This document shows, piece by piece, positions 17,264 to 26,704 of a stretch of DNA of 64,000 nt. This stretch comes from Chloroflexota bacterium. Its GTDB lineage: Bacteria; Chloroflexota; UBA11872. How positions within the stretch are numbered: position 1 is the stretch's first letter; every line of letters begins with the position of its first letter. The notes under the pieces were generated by a model. The model searched no databases. It was not told the origin of the DNA and saw only the letters and a program-made list of their open reading frames with translations. The translations under genes and the position numbers were made by a program. The stretch lies in assembly GCA_022825895.1 (NCBI GenBank), contig JAJDVX010000010.1, forward strand, positions 149,438 to 213,437. The letters run 5' to 3'.

Positions 17264-18208
17264 ATGCCGCGAGGCGCTACGCCAGGAGTCTCTCCGATTC
17301 CCCAGGCTGAAGAATCAAGCCTACCCGCTCGCGTTCTGATCGACGTGCATACGCACATCGTGCCGCCGGACGTGGTCCGCGGCCGCCGCCGCTACAGCCG
17401 GGCCGACCTCTGGTTCGGGCGGCTCTATCGGAACGAGCGTCGCGTGCTGGCCTCGGCGGACGATCTGCGCCGCAGCATGCGACGGGCCGGCCTGGCCGCC
17501 AGCGTCGCCTTCGGGTTTGCCTGGCGCGATCCGGGACTGTGCCGGGCCAACAACGACTACGTGCTGGATGCCGCCGCCGCGAGCCATGACGGCGGCGGCG
17601 GGCAGATAATCCCGTTCTGCGTCGTTCCACCGGGTGACCTGGATTTCGCCGTCGCGGAAATGGAGCGCTGCCGCGCACGCGGCGCCGTTGGCGTCGGCGA
17701 GCTCTTTCCCCAGGGCCAGGGCTGGAATCTCAACGACCAGTCCGCCGTCCGATCATTCATGGACGCGGTGCGCTCGCTTGGCCTGATCCTGACCGTCCAC
17801 ACCAGCGAGCCGGTTGGCCACACCTATCCCGGCAAGGACAGCACCACGCCCGACGCGATCTGGTCGGTGATCGAAGCCGCCGAAGGCGAAGTGCCCATCA
17901 TCCTGGCGCATTGGGGCGGTGGCCTGGCCTTCTACGAGCTGATGCCCGAAGTCCACCAGCAGGCCCACAACGTCTATTACGACTCCTCCGCCAGCCACCT
18001 GCTCTACCGGCCGGAGATATACCGGGTGATGTGCCAGCTTGCTCCGGGGCGCGTGCTTTTCGGCAGCGACTACCCGTTGATTCGTCAGACACGAGCTATT
18101 CGCCTGACCCGCCAGGCCGGCCTGTCGTCCAACGCGTTGCAAGCACTCCTCGGCGGCAACGCCCGTCGGCTGGGCCTGACCGGTGTCTCCCGCCAGGAGC
18201 CGATCTAG
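17264..18208 (+). CDS. Amidohydrolase-family (TIM-barrel) metal-dependent hydrolase
   Basis: 314 residues of the amidohydrolase-2 / 2-pyrone-4,6-dicarboxylate hydrolase-like type: DVHTHIVPP at the first strand (HxH), VHTSEP and LAHWGGG for the later histidines, and LFGSDYPL for the Asp. Family members act as decarboxylases or hydrolases on small carboxylic acids, and the substrate cannot be read here. The start is ATG 17264, 27 bases after the DXS-like gene; longer upstream frames are not protein-like. It shares CTAG with the convergent corrinoid gene. Confidence 0.8.
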   Translation: MPRGATPGVSPIPQAEESSLPARVLIDVHTHIVPPDVVRGRRRYSRADLWFGRLYRNERRVLASADDLRRSMRRAGLAASVAFGFAWRDPGLCRANNDYVLDAAAASHDGGGGQIIPFCVVPPGDLDFAVAEMERCRARGAVGVGELFPQGQGWNLNDQSAVRSFMDAVRSLGLILTVHTSEPVGHTYPGKDSTTPDAIWSVIEAAEGEVPIILAHWGGGLAFYELMPEVHQQAHNVYYDSSASHLLYRPEIYRVMCQLAPGRVLFGSDYPLIRQTRAIRLTRQAGLSSNALQALLGGNARRLGLTGVSRQEPI

Positions 18209-19080
18209 ACGGTACGAACCTTTTCGCGATCGATCTCGGCCATCAGCCGCTCGATGTGCGTGGGGTTGTAGCCGGCGGCTCGCGCCTGCTCGGTCAGCCC
18301 CTCGGCTTCCATCAGGCCGTCGGCGTGCGATTCGGTTCCGGGCTCCTCGCGCACGGCCACCTGCAGCGCGTCGCGCGCCCGCAGGTAGAACGAGCGACCC
18401 GCGTCCTCGGCTTCCTCCGCGTCGCCCAGCACGCCGAGCAGGCGCTTGGCCAGGATCACGGCCGAGGCCGCGTCGGCGGCATAACCGTCGGCCCCGATCT
18501 CATCAGCGTACCGCTGCGTCACGGGTGCGCCGCCGATAATGCAATGCACCTGCTCGTCCAAACCAGCGGCCTCAACGGCCTCGATCGTGTTGCGCATGTT
18601 GGTCATGGTCGTCGTCAGCAGCGCCGACATGCCGATGATGTGGGCGTTCTGCTCGACCGCATTCTGGATGTATTCGTCCGGATGCGTGTCGATGCCGGTG
18701 TCGTGCACGCCGAAGCCGGCGCCCTCCAGCATCATCGCCACCAGGTTTTTGCCGATGTCGTGCAGGTCGCCGCGGACAGTCCCGATCACGACCTGGCCAA
18801 CCGGTTCAATGCCCGACGCCGCCAGGATCGGCCGCAGGATCGCCATGCCGGCTTTCATGGCCCGAGCCGAGATCAGCACTTCCGGCACGTAGTACTGGTT
18901 CGTGCGGAACAGCTCACCGACCACGTCCATGCCCGGGATCATGCCGTCGTTGATGATCGACGAGGCTTCCACGCCTTCGTCGAGCGCCGTGCGGACCGTG
19001 GAATCCACGGTGGCGGCATCGCCACGGATGATGGCGTTGCCAAGGTCCTTGAACGCTTGCTCGACGTCGAAGCTGGACAT
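18205..19080 (-). CDS. Corrinoid (cobalamin-binding) methyltransferase-type protein
   Basis: 291 residues from ATG 19080 (a TTG just before it is also open). An N-terminal four-helix cap (GMIPGMDVVGELFRTNQYYVPEVL) is followed by a Rossmann-like B12 domain with DLHDIGKN, the DxHxxG motif whose His ligates cobalt, then GMSALLTTTMTNMRNTIEA and IGGAPVTQRYADEIGADGYA. This is the MtbC/MttC-type shuttle that accepts methyl groups from a dedicated methyltransferase. No MttB or MtbB gene and no RamA-like activase is in the window. The last 70-80 residues (acidic, with helical runs) extend beyond the usual end of the fold. Confidence 0.85.
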   Translation of the reverse strand: MSSFDVEQAFKDLGNAIIRGDAATVDSTVRTALDEGVEASSIINDGMIPGMDVVGELFRTNQYYVPEVLISARAMKAGMAILRPILAASGIEPVGQVVIGTVRGDLHDIGKNLVAMMLEGAGFGVHDTGIDTHPDEYIQNAVEQNAHIIGMSALLTTTMTNMRNTIEAVEAAGLDEQVHCIIGGAPVTQRYADEIGADGYAADAASAVILAKRLLGVLGDAEEAEDAGRSFYLRARDALQVAVREEPGTESHADGLMEAEGLTEQARAAGYNPTHIERLMAEIDREKVRTV

Positions 19081-19200
19081 CAACGCCCTTTCTTCAGGCC
19101 GATAGGCAGGACGCCAAACCCAGGGAGTTGAAGTGTCACCGACTCACGAGCGGCGATACTGTCGGGCAACGTCGCGCCAGTACTGTGGGTAACTCTAGCA

Positions 19201-19848
19201 ATTAACAGCGGAGCTGACGGAGGAACTTCTGCCGCGCGCCCCAGCGTTGTACTGGCCAGCGGCAGCGCGCACAAGCTGGCTGAGTTCCAGCGAGTTTTCG
19301 ACCAATCGCCGGTGGAGCTGCTCTCGCCGCTGGACCTGGGCTGCCAGTGCGACGTGGACGAGACGGGCGCCACCTTCGCTGACAACGCTCGCCTCAAGGC
19401 CGTCGCCTACGCCACGACGTGCCGTCGCTGGTCGCTTGCCGACGATTCCGGCCTGGAGATTGACGCGCTGGACGGCGCGCCCGGAGTCCGTTCCAGCCGC
19501 TTCGCCGGACCCACCGCCACCGACGACGACCGCAATGCCCGCGTGCTCGAACTCCTGGCCGAGGTCCCCGACGAACGGCGAACCGCCCGCTACCGATGCG
19601 CGGTCGCCATTGCCGATCCCACGGGAGTGATCGCCTTTGAATCCGAAGCCACGGTTGAAGGCGTCATCGGCCGCGCACCGCGCGGTGAGGGTGGGTTTGG
19701 CTATGACCCCCTATTCATCGTCGGTCCGGGAGACACGACCATGGCGGAGTTGCCCGGCGTGGCCAAGGACGTCATCAGTCATCGCGGCCAGGGCGGTCGA
19801 GCCGCGCGCGCCTTCCTTGAGCAGGTGCTCCTCGACGGCGGGACCTGA
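19201..19848 (+). CDS. rdgB: Non-canonical purine NTP pyrophosphatase (RdgB/HAM1)
   Basis: Hydrolyses ITP, dITP and XTP to monophosphates, cleaning the nucleotide pool. The N-terminal phosphate-binding motif reads SGSAHKLAEF; also present are GATFADNARLKA, LADDSGLEIDAL, GVRSSRFAG and GGFGYDPLF, then the end motif SHRGQGGRAARAF. The frame opens after a TGA at 19129-19131 but has no ATG, GTG or TTG before the SGSxHK motif. The first in-frame GTG (19312) would delete it. I place the start provisionally at ATT 19201 (an AUU start is known for infC); a GGAGGA lies at 19219-19224. Function is certain, the start is not. Confidence 0.85.
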   Translation: MNSGADGGTSAARPSVVLASGSAHKLAEFQRVFDQSPVELLSPLDLGCQCDVDETGATFADNARLKAVAYATTCRRWSLADDSGLEIDALDGAPGVRSSRFAGPTATDDDRNARVLELLAEVPDERRTARYRCAVAIADPTGVIAFESEATVEGVIGRAPRGEGGFGYDPLFIVGPGDTTMAELPGVAKDVISHRGQGGRAARAFLEQVLLDGGT

Positions 19849-19945
19849 CGTCCGGTCTCTCCGATGTGCGTCCGCGCAGTCCTGAATGGCTCTGCTATTC
19901 CCGACGATAGGCTGTCAGCTGGCCTTTGCTAGTCTCGCTATCCCC

Positions 19946-20719
19946 ATGACGGCCACCACACGCACCCCCCTGCCGCTTGCCGGTCGCACGGCGCTGGTAA
20001 CCGGCGCCGGCTCCGGCTTCGGACGGGCCATCAGCCAACGATTTGCCCAAGACGGAGCGCGCGTCGGACTGGCCGAGCTCAGTACCGAGGCCGCCGAAGA
20101 GTCGCGCCGCCTCATTGAAGCCGACGGTGGCGAGGCGCTCGTCATCCCGACGGACGTCACCGATTACGCCGCGATGCAGGCCGCCGTGCAGGCCGTGACA
20201 GACCGGTGGGGCCGGCTCGACATCATGGTCAACAACGCCGGCATCACGATTCGCGAGGCGTTCCTGGACCTCACGGTCGACGCTTTCGACAAGGTCATGG
20301 CCGCCAACCTGACCGGCGTCTTCCACGGCGTTCGCGCCGCGGGCCTGCGGATGAAGGAGCAGGGCGGCGGCGTGATCATCAACATGTCGTCCATCCGCGC
20401 CAACGTCGGCGGCTTCATCCACACCTCCTACTGCGCCTCCAAGGGCGGCGTGCGCATGCTCACCAAGGCTGCCGCCGTGGAGCTGGGACCCTACGGCGTG
20501 CGTGTCTGCGCCATCGGGCCCGGCGTTGCCGAAACGCCGCTCACCGAGTCGCTGCTGGCCAACCAGGGGGCGCTGGACGATCAGCTCGCACGCGTACCCA
20601 TGGGACGCCTCGGCCAGCCCGAGGACATCTCCGAGGTCGCGGCGTTCCTGGCCTCCGACGACGCGGCCTACGTCTCTGGGGCCACCCTCTACGTGGACGG
20701 CGGGGAGATGACGCACTAA
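19946..20719 (+). CDS. SDR-family oxidoreductase (first of two)
   Basis: 257 residues from ATG 19946. Classical short-chain dehydrogenase: TGAGSGFGRAI cofactor motif, NNAGI, catalytic Ser (MSSIRANVGG), YxxxK in SYCASKGG, and the end VSGATLYVDGGEMTH. Closest in style to FabG/glucose-1-dehydrogenase-like enzymes, reducing or oxidising an alcohol/ketone with NAD(P). The stop TAA overlaps the next ATG (TAATG), so the pair is coupled and probably acts in one pathway. Substrate unknown. Confidence 0.85.
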   Translation: MTATTRTPLPLAGRTALVTGAGSGFGRAISQRFAQDGARVGLAELSTEAAEESRRLIEADGGEALVIPTDVTDYAAMQAAVQAVTDRWGRLDIMVNNAGITIREAFLDLTVDAFDKVMAANLTGVFHGVRAAGLRMKEQGGGVIINMSSIRANVGGFIHTSYCASKGGVRMLTKAAAVELGPYGVRVCAIGPGVAETPLTESLLANQGALDDQLARVPMGRLGQPEDISEVAAFLASDDAAYVSGATLYVDGGEMTH

Positions 20720-21480
20720 TGCAGCCGGTAGCCATTGTCACCGGCGCCGCCCACGGCATCGGCCGCGCATGCGTTGAACGCCTGGCGGCCGACGGCTACC
20801 GGGTTGTTGCCTCGGATGTCGACGGGGACGAGTTGTCCACCTGGGTAGAACAAGCCGGACTCCGGGACTCCGTTGACGCCCGGACGCTGGACGTGGCCGA
20901 CGTTCCAGCCGGTCAAGCCCTGGTGGCCGACACCGTCGCGTCGTACGGCCGCGTCGACGCGCTGTCCAACGTGGCCGGGTACACCAGGCGTCAGCTGTTG
21001 GAAGAGATCGATACGGACATCTGGAATGGAATGCTCGATGTCCTGGTCCGCGGTCCGGTTTTTCTGACCAAGGCGGTGGCCGAGGACATGATTCGACGCG
21101 GCGAACCCGGATCGATCGTCCAGGTCAGCTCCATCCGTTCCGAGTCGGCCGAACCCGGCCAGGCCCACTATTGCTCGGCCAAGGGCGCCCTGCGCACCGT
21201 CACGCGAGCCATCGCCCAGGAGCTGGCGCCGCACCAGATTCGAGTCAACTGCGTGGGTCCCGGGCTCACGGCTACGCGCATGACGGCCGACGTTCGCTCG
21301 AAGTCCGAGCTCTACGAACAGCGCAAGGCCACCGTGCCCCTTGGCCGCTACGCGTCGGCGGACGAGATCGCGAGTTGCGTCGCCTTCCTGCTGTCGCCTC
21401 GTTCCGCCTATGTCACCGGCACGACGCTCTACGCGGACGGGGGCTACCTGGCCGCGCTGGGCAAGATGCGGAACTGGTAG
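20719..21480 (+). CDS. SDR-family oxidoreductase (second of two)
   Basis: 253 residues starting at the ATG that overlaps the previous stop. Cofactor motif TGAAHGIGRA, conserved SNVAGYTR where NNAG usually stands, catalytic VSSIRSESAEPGQAHYCSAKG (Ser and YxxxK), and the end VTGTTLYADGGYLAA. A paralogue of the upstream SDR but clearly diverged. The SNVAG replacement of the NNAG motif is within the tolerated range of the family. The pair may catalyse successive steps on a sugar or hydroxy-acid. Confidence 0.82.
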   Translation: MQPVAIVTGAAHGIGRACVERLAADGYRVVASDVDGDELSTWVEQAGLRDSVDARTLDVADVPAGQALVADTVASYGRVDALSNVAGYTRRQLLEEIDTDIWNGMLDVLVRGPVFLTKAVAEDMIRRGEPGSIVQVSSIRSESAEPGQAHYCSAKGALRTVTRAIAQELAPHQIRVNCVGPGLTATRMTADVRSKSELYEQRKATVPLGRYASADEIASCVAFLLSPRSAYVTGTTLYADGGYLAALGKMRNW

Positions 21481-21554
21481 CGGCGTCCCGCCGCCGCGTG
21501 AGGCAAACGGCACGACTCCGGCCCTGCGACCGGCGACGGGTGTGATACTTGGGC

Positions 21555-22394
21555 GTGAGCACCGCCCCGCGGGCGACCTTCCGCCCGTCCAGCCGGCGCG
21601 GCCAGAACTTCCTCGTGGATCGGGCCGTGCAACGGCGCATTGCATCCGCCGCCGCCCTGCCGCCCGGCTCAACCGTCGTCGAGATTGGCGCCGGGACCGG
21701 CAACCTGACGGAGGCGCTGCTGGCCCGCGGGCTGCGCGTGATTGCCGTGGAGATCGAGGACGAACTCGTCTCCCGCCTGCGCCAGCGGTTCCGAAACGTC
21801 GATGACGTTCGCATCGTGCCGGGGGATGCCCGGCGGCTTCATTTGCGCGAACTTGCCAGGGGGCCGTTCCACGTCGTCGCGAATCTGCCCTACAGCGTTG
21901 GCACCCGCCTGGTGGTGAGTTTCGTGAGCGCCGCCGAACCTCCGCGCAGCCTGTCGGTCCTGCTGCAGCGCGAGGTTGCCCGCCGCCTGACGGCGAAGCC
22001 CGGCGACATGGCGCTGCTCAGCGTCATCGTTCAGTCATACGCTGACACTCGTCGCTTGTTCGATGTCCCGCCTGAAGCGTTTCGACCGCGGCCCAAGGTG
22101 ATCTCGACTCTTGTCAGAATTGATCCATTTGGCCGTTCTGAACTCAACACCGCGGCTGCCGAGGCGCGTATCGCCATCGCTCGGCACGGTTTCGCCCAGA
22201 CGCGAAAGAAGCTCCGGAACTCGCTTGCGGCTGGCTTGGGACGCCGAGAGCCCGACGTGGAAGCGGCATTGAAGGCCGCGGGCTTGGATCCGGGCCGCCG
22301 ACCCCAGACGCTGGCGCTCGGCGAGTGGGATCAGATCGTGGCGGCACTTGGCCTGAACGAGCTTGGCCGGCTCGGCGCGCCCTCAGCTGCATGA
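21555..22394 (+). CDS. rsmA: 16S rRNA dimethyladenosine transferase (RsmA/KsgA)
   Basis: 279 residues from GTG 21555 (a TTG two codons earlier is also open). Dimethylates two adjacent adenosines near the 3' end of 16S rRNA. Motifs: RRGQNFLVDRAVQRRI, SAM-binding VEIGAGTGNLTEALL, VIAVEIEDELVSRL, and catalytic NLPYSVG. A -10-like GATACT (21544-21549) ends five bases before the GTG, again a leaderless arrangement. It overlaps pth by ATGA. Confidence 0.92.
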   Translation: MSTAPRATFRPSSRRGQNFLVDRAVQRRIASAAALPPGSTVVEIGAGTGNLTEALLARGLRVIAVEIEDELVSRLRQRFRNVDDVRIVPGDARRLHLRELARGPFHVVANLPYSVGTRLVVSFVSAAEPPRSLSVLLQREVARRLTAKPGDMALLSVIVQSYADTRRLFDVPPEAFRPRPKVISTLVRIDPFGRSELNTAAAEARIAIARHGFAQTRKKLRNSLAAGLGRREPDVEAALKAAGLDPGRRPQTLALGEWDQIVAALGLNELGRLGAPSAA

Positions 22395-23029
22395 AGCGCT
22401 GGATGCGTCGCTGGCGCCGCCGCTCGGGGCCAGCGTTCCGGCCCGCCTGTCTGATCGTCGGCCTGGGGAATCCCGGCAGCGCCTACGCGGGCACTCGGCA
22501 CAATATCGGATTCATGGTGTGCGACCGTCTCGCCGCCGATGGAAAGGGCCGCTGGCGGCCCGCCCGCTTCCGCGCTGAGGTCTGGACAGGTCAACTCGAC
22601 GGACTGGCGGTCGCTCTCCTGAAGCCGCAGACCTTCGTGAACGAGTCCGGACCTGCCGTTCACGCGGCGCTGCGGACATTCGGATTGGAGTCCTCGGGCC
22701 TCATCGTGGTGCATGATGATCTCGATCTGGCGTTTGCCCGCATCCGTGTGCGTCCTGGCGGCGGCAGCGGCGGTCACAACGGCATGCGCTCGATAATTCG
22801 TACCCTTGGTACCGACGACCTGATTCGCGTCAAGATCGGGCTGGGCCGCCCGCCGGCGGGAGTCGATCCCGCCGACTACGTGCTCAATCGTTTCACTCCC
22901 GCGGAACGACAAGACGCGAACGCCGCAATGGATCGCGCCGCCGACGCGGTCCGCATGCTTCTGACGACGGACGTGGACTCGACCATGCAGCGATTCAATC
23001 AACCCGATGGCGCTCAGCGGCCTGATTGA
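22391..23029 (+). CDS. pth: Peptidyl-tRNA hydrolase
   Basis: 212 residues from ATG 22391 (overlapping the rsmA stop); a longer upstream frame is rejected. Recycles peptidyl-tRNA dropped from ribosomes. LIVGLGNPGSAYAGTRHNIGF carries the catalytic His, with KPQTFVNESG, VVHDDLDL (catalytic Asp) and GGGSGGHNGMRSI. The arginine-rich leader (about 18 residues) before the core is longer than usual. The last 23 bases overlap the start of mfd. Confidence 0.92.
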   Translation: MKRWMRRWRRRSGPAFRPACLIVGLGNPGSAYAGTRHNIGFMVCDRLAADGKGRWRPARFRAEVWTGQLDGLAVALLKPQTFVNESGPAVHAALRTFGLESSGLIVVHDDLDLAFARIRVRPGGGSGGHNGMRSIIRTLGTDDLIRVKIGLGRPPAGVDPADYVLNRFTPAERQDANAAMDRAADAVRMLLTTDVDSTMQRFNQPDGAQRPD

Positions 23030-26000
23030 CCTGTTGGCCGACGAGCCAACGCTGGCCGCCGCCGCGTCGCGGGCGTTGCACGGCCCGCATCCGCTCACGG
23101 TCGAAGTCCGGGACGGTGTCAAGTCGGCAGTCATTGGCTTGCTGGGGCGCAAGGCCGGTCAGCCCCTGATCATCGTCACGGCCGAGGACGGTCGCGCCGC
23201 CGAACTTGCGCATGACGTCGCGATGTGGACGGACGACCGTCCGGTCCTGCACTTCCCCGATCCGGATCAACCCGCCTACTCGATGCTGGCCATCGGCGGC
23301 GAAGTGCTGGCGCAACGCGTGGCAGTGCTCGGTCATCTGTCACGCACGCGGGGGTCGGGCGCGTCGCCTGCCCCCATCGTCGTTACGTCGGTGCCCGCCC
23401 TGCTTCGCCGCCTGGTGCCTCCGGACGAGTTCCGCACGCACTTCCTCTCGCTTTCGCCGGGAACAGCCGCCGACCTTCCGGACGTGGTCCGCCGGCTGTC
23501 CGCCCTGGGCTACGAGAACACGCCGCTCGTCGAGCGGCCCGGCGAGTTCGCCCACCGCGGCGGCATCGTGGACATCTATCCGCCGGACGCCCGGCTGCCG
23601 ATCCGGGTCGACTTCTTCGGCGACGACATTGAATCGGTGCGTCACTTCGACCCGGACACCCAGCGCTCCCTGGGACCGGCCGACGAGGTGATGCTGACGC
23701 CGGCTACCGAGGTGCCGATCTGGTTGGGCGAAGCGGTGGCCGGCCGGCTGCGCGAACTTGACCTGGACTCGCTGCGGCCCGAAGACCGCGTGGTCTGGCG
23801 GCGCCACCTGGAACAGCTGGAAGGCAACGAGTACTTCGACGACGCCGCCTTTTACACGATGAGCCTCCTGCCCGACGCCGCGTCGCTGTTCGACTACGCG
23901 CCGGACGCGCTGGTGGTTGTGGACGAGCCTGACCAGATCCCGGCCGCCGTGCGCGACGCGGAGACGTCGGCCGCCGCCAATCGCGAGCGCCTGACCGCCA
24001 GCGGCGAACTTCCGACCCACTTCGACTCGCCCCTGTTTTCGGGTGCCGAGATCCTGCGCAATCTGGACCGGGCCCAGGTGCGCCTGACCTTCGTGCCCGG
24101 ACTGCCGGGCGAGGACGGTTCAGGCCGCGCCGTGGTGGAAGGTTTCCAGGCTCAGCCGCCCTACGCCGGGCGTTTGCAACACATGGCCGAGGACCTGTTG
24201 GCCCTGCGCGACACGCGCGCCCGCATGCTGATCGTCAGCTACCAGGGCCGCCGCCTGCGCCACTTGCTCGCGGAACAGGGCGTGGCCGCCGAGGTACTGG
24301 AGCGCCTGGACGAGCCGCCCACGGCCGGCTCCGTGACCATCATCGCCGGCACCCTGGCCGAAGGCTGGCGGCATCCCCCGTCGGACGTGGTGCTGATCAG
24401 CGACGCCGAGCTCTTCGGTCGTAAGCGCATCCGCCGCATCCGGCGCGGCGCGCGCGGGGTGGACCGGTCGTTCCTGGCCGACCTCGAAAGAGGCGACTAC
24501 ATCGTCCACGTGGAGCACGGCGTCGGACAGTTCGAGGGCATCGTCCAGATGAGCGAAGGCTCGGGCGAACGCGAGTACCTGGCCGTCAGCTACGCGGGTG
24601 AGGACCGCCTGTATGTGCCAGTCGACCAGATTGGCCGGGTGCAGAAGTACGTGGGCATGAGCGAGCGGGCGCCCAAGCTCAGCCGCCTGGGCACCGCCGA
24701 CTGGACGCGCGCCAAGAAGAAAGCGCAGCAGTCCGCCGAGGAGATCGCCGCCGAACTGCTGGACATCTACGCCGCCCGCGAACTGGCCAAGGGTTACGCC
24801 TTCCCCGCCGACTCGCCCTGGCAGCACGAGTTCGACGAAAAGTTCCCCTTCATCGAGACGCCCGACCAGCTTGAAGCCATCAACGACGCCAAGGCCGACA
24901 TGGAACGCGCGCGCCCCATGGATCGCCTGGTCGCCGGTGACGTCGGCTACGGCAAGACCGAAGTGGCCCTGCGCGCCGTCTTCAAGGCCGCCATGTCCAA
25001 CAAGCAGGTCGCCGTTCTGGTGCCTACCACGGTGCTGGCCCAGCAGCATTTCGACACCTTCGCCTTCCGCATGCGCGACTACCCGCTGAAGGTGGAGTTG
25101 CTGAGCCGGTTCCGCGCGCGCGCCGAGCAGGCCGAGGTACTGGCCGGTCTCGCCTCGGGCGATGTCAACGTGGTGGTCGGAACCCATCGCCTGCTCCAGA
25201 AGGACGTCAAGTTCGCAGACCTGGGCCTGGTTGTGGTTGACGAGGAACAGCGCTTCGGCGTCAAGCAGAAGGAGCGACTGAAGGACCTCCGCCGCGACGT
25301 GGACGTGCTCACCCTCACTGCCACGCCCATTCCTCGCACCATGCACATGGCGCTCAGCGGGCTGCGGGAAATCAGCGTGATCGAGTCGCCGCCCGAGCGC
25401 CGGCTGGCCGTCAAGACCTACGTGGCCGGCTATAGCGACGCCATCGCCGCCGACGCCATCCGGCGCGAACTGGCTCGCGGCGGGCAGGTGTACTTCCTTC
25501 ACAACCGCATTCAAACCATCGGTACCTGGGAAGAGCGGCTGCGGAACCTGCTGCCGGGTGTGGACATCGTGGTCGGTCACGGCCAGATGCCGCCGCGCGA
25601 CCTGGAAGAGGTTATGTACCGCTTCGCCCGCGGCGACGCCCAGGTGCTGCTCTCCACCGCGATCATCGAGAACGGCCTGGACATCCCAAACGTCAACACC
25701 ATCATCGTCGACGACGCCTGGCGCTTCGGCCTGGCCCAGCTCTACCAGTTGCGCGGACGCGTCGGCCGCAGCACCACGCAGGCGTACGCCTACTTCCTCT
25801 ACCAGAAGAGCCATACGCTGACCGAGGAGGCCCAGAAGCGCCTGCAGACCATCCTGGAAGCCTCGGAGCTAGGCGCCGGCTTCCGCATCGCCCTGCGCGA
25901 CCTGGAAATCCGCGGCGCCGGCAGCCTGCTGGGCGCCGAGCAGCACGGCCACGTCTCCACCGTCGGTTTCGACCTGTACACCCGCATGCTGGCGTCGGCC

Positions 26001-26594
26001 GTGGACCGCCTGCGCGGCAAGGATGCCGACGAGCCGGACCGCGAGATCCGGGCGGTGGTGGACCTCCCTCTCGCCGCCTACCTGCCGGACGACTACATGG
26101 GTACCTACGCGGCCAAGATCCGCGAATACCAGCGCCTGGCCCGCCTGCGCACCATCGGCGAGGTTGAGGAAGCCATCGCCGACATCCGCGACCGCTTCGG
26201 CGATCTGCCTGAGCCGGTGGCCAACCTGGCCTACTTGCTGCGAATCAAGGCGCGCGCCATCGCGCTCGAGATTCCCGGCATCACCGTCTACGGACGCGAA
26301 CTCATCATTCGCGTCCCCACAGGCCTCCACGTCAGCCGGGGCGTTCTCCTGAAGGAAATCGGACGCGGCGTCCGCCGCAGCCACCAGGGCCTCCTCTGGC
26401 CCAACTTCCAGCGCGACCGCGAATGGCAGACCAAGCTCCTGGCCCTGCTCGACGCCCTCCTCCGCTGGCACGACCACGTCGAAGCACCCCCGGCACCGCC
26501 GGTCGAAAACGCTCCAGGGACGACTCGGCCTTTGTCGCACTCCTCCCGTGGCCGCCACACCCGCCGACGTCGGGCAGGCTCGGCGTTTTCTTAG
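23007..26594 (+). CDS. mfd: Transcription-repair coupling factor
   Basis: 1195-residue ATP-dependent translocase that removes stalled RNA polymerase and recruits UvrA. Order: UvrB-like damage-recognition module in the first 350 residues, the CarD-like RNA-polymerase-interaction domain (GDYIVHVEHGVGQFEGI), RecG-type helicase lobes with GDVGYGKTEVA (Walker A), VVDEEQRFGV (DEEQ box), TATPIPRTM and GLDIPNVNTIIVD, then the TRCF C-terminal domain. The final 35 residues are an unusual Pro/Arg/His-rich tail ending RRRRAGSAFS. It starts inside pth, so the trio rsmA-pth-mfd is one operon. Confidence 0.96.
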   Translation: MALSGLIDLLADEPTLAAAASRALHGPHPLTVEVRDGVKSAVIGLLGRKAGQPLIIVTAEDGRAAELAHDVAMWTDDRPVLHFPDPDQPAYSMLAIGGEVLAQRVAVLGHLSRTRGSGASPAPIVVTSVPALLRRLVPPDEFRTHFLSLSPGTAADLPDVVRRLSALGYENTPLVERPGEFAHRGGIVDIYPPDARLPIRVDFFGDDIESVRHFDPDTQRSLGPADEVMLTPATEVPIWLGEAVAGRLRELDLDSLRPEDRVVWRRHLEQLEGNEYFDDAAFYTMSLLPDAASLFDYAPDALVVVDEPDQIPAAVRDAETSAAANRERLTASGELPTHFDSPLFSGAEILRNLDRAQVRLTFVPGLPGEDGSGRAVVEGFQAQPPYAGRLQHMAEDLLALRDTRARMLIVSYQGRRLRHLLAEQGVAAEVLERLDEPPTAGSVTIIAGTLAEGWRHPPSDVVLISDAELFGRKRIRRIRRGARGVDRSFLADLERGDYIVHVEHGVGQFEGIVQMSEGSGEREYLAVSYAGEDRLYVPVDQIGRVQKYVGMSERAPKLSRLGTADWTRAKKKAQQSAEEIAAELLDIYAARELAKGYAFPADSPWQHEFDEKFPFIETPDQLEAINDAKADMERARPMDRLVAGDVGYGKTEVALRAVFKAAMSNKQVAVLVPTTVLAQQHFDTFAFRMRDYPLKVELLSRFRARAEQAEVLAGLASGDVNVVVGTHRLLQKDVKFADLGLVVVDEEQRFGVKQKERLKDLRRDVDVLTLTATPIPRTMHMALSGLREISVIESPPERRLAVKTYVAGYSDAIAADAIRRELARGGQVYFLHNRIQTIGTWEERLRNLLPGVDIVVGHGQMPPRDLEEVMYRFARGDAQVLLSTAIIENGLDIPNVNTIIVDDAWRFGLAQLYQLRGRVGRSTTQAYAYFLYQKSHTLTEEAQKRLQTILEASELGAGFRIALRDLEIRGAGSLLGAEQHGHVSTVGFDLYTRMLASAVDRLRGKDADEPDREIRAVVDLPLAAYLPDDYMGTYAAKIREYQRLARLRTIGEVEEAIADIRDRFGDLPEPVANLAYLLRIKARAIALEIPGITVYGRELIIRVPTGLHVSRGVLLKEIGRGVRRSHQGLLWPNFQRDREWQTKLLALLDALLRWHDHVEAPPAPPVENAPGTTRPLSHSSRGRHTRRRRAGSAFS

Positions 26595-26704
26595 GTGACG
26601 ACGCCGGCTGGCCTGTGGATACCTGCGCTCCCAGCAAGGAGTGCATGGACATCCGCCTCCACGCTCCCGACAATCGCCGGCCACCCGGCAACCGCGAGGG
26701 CGCA

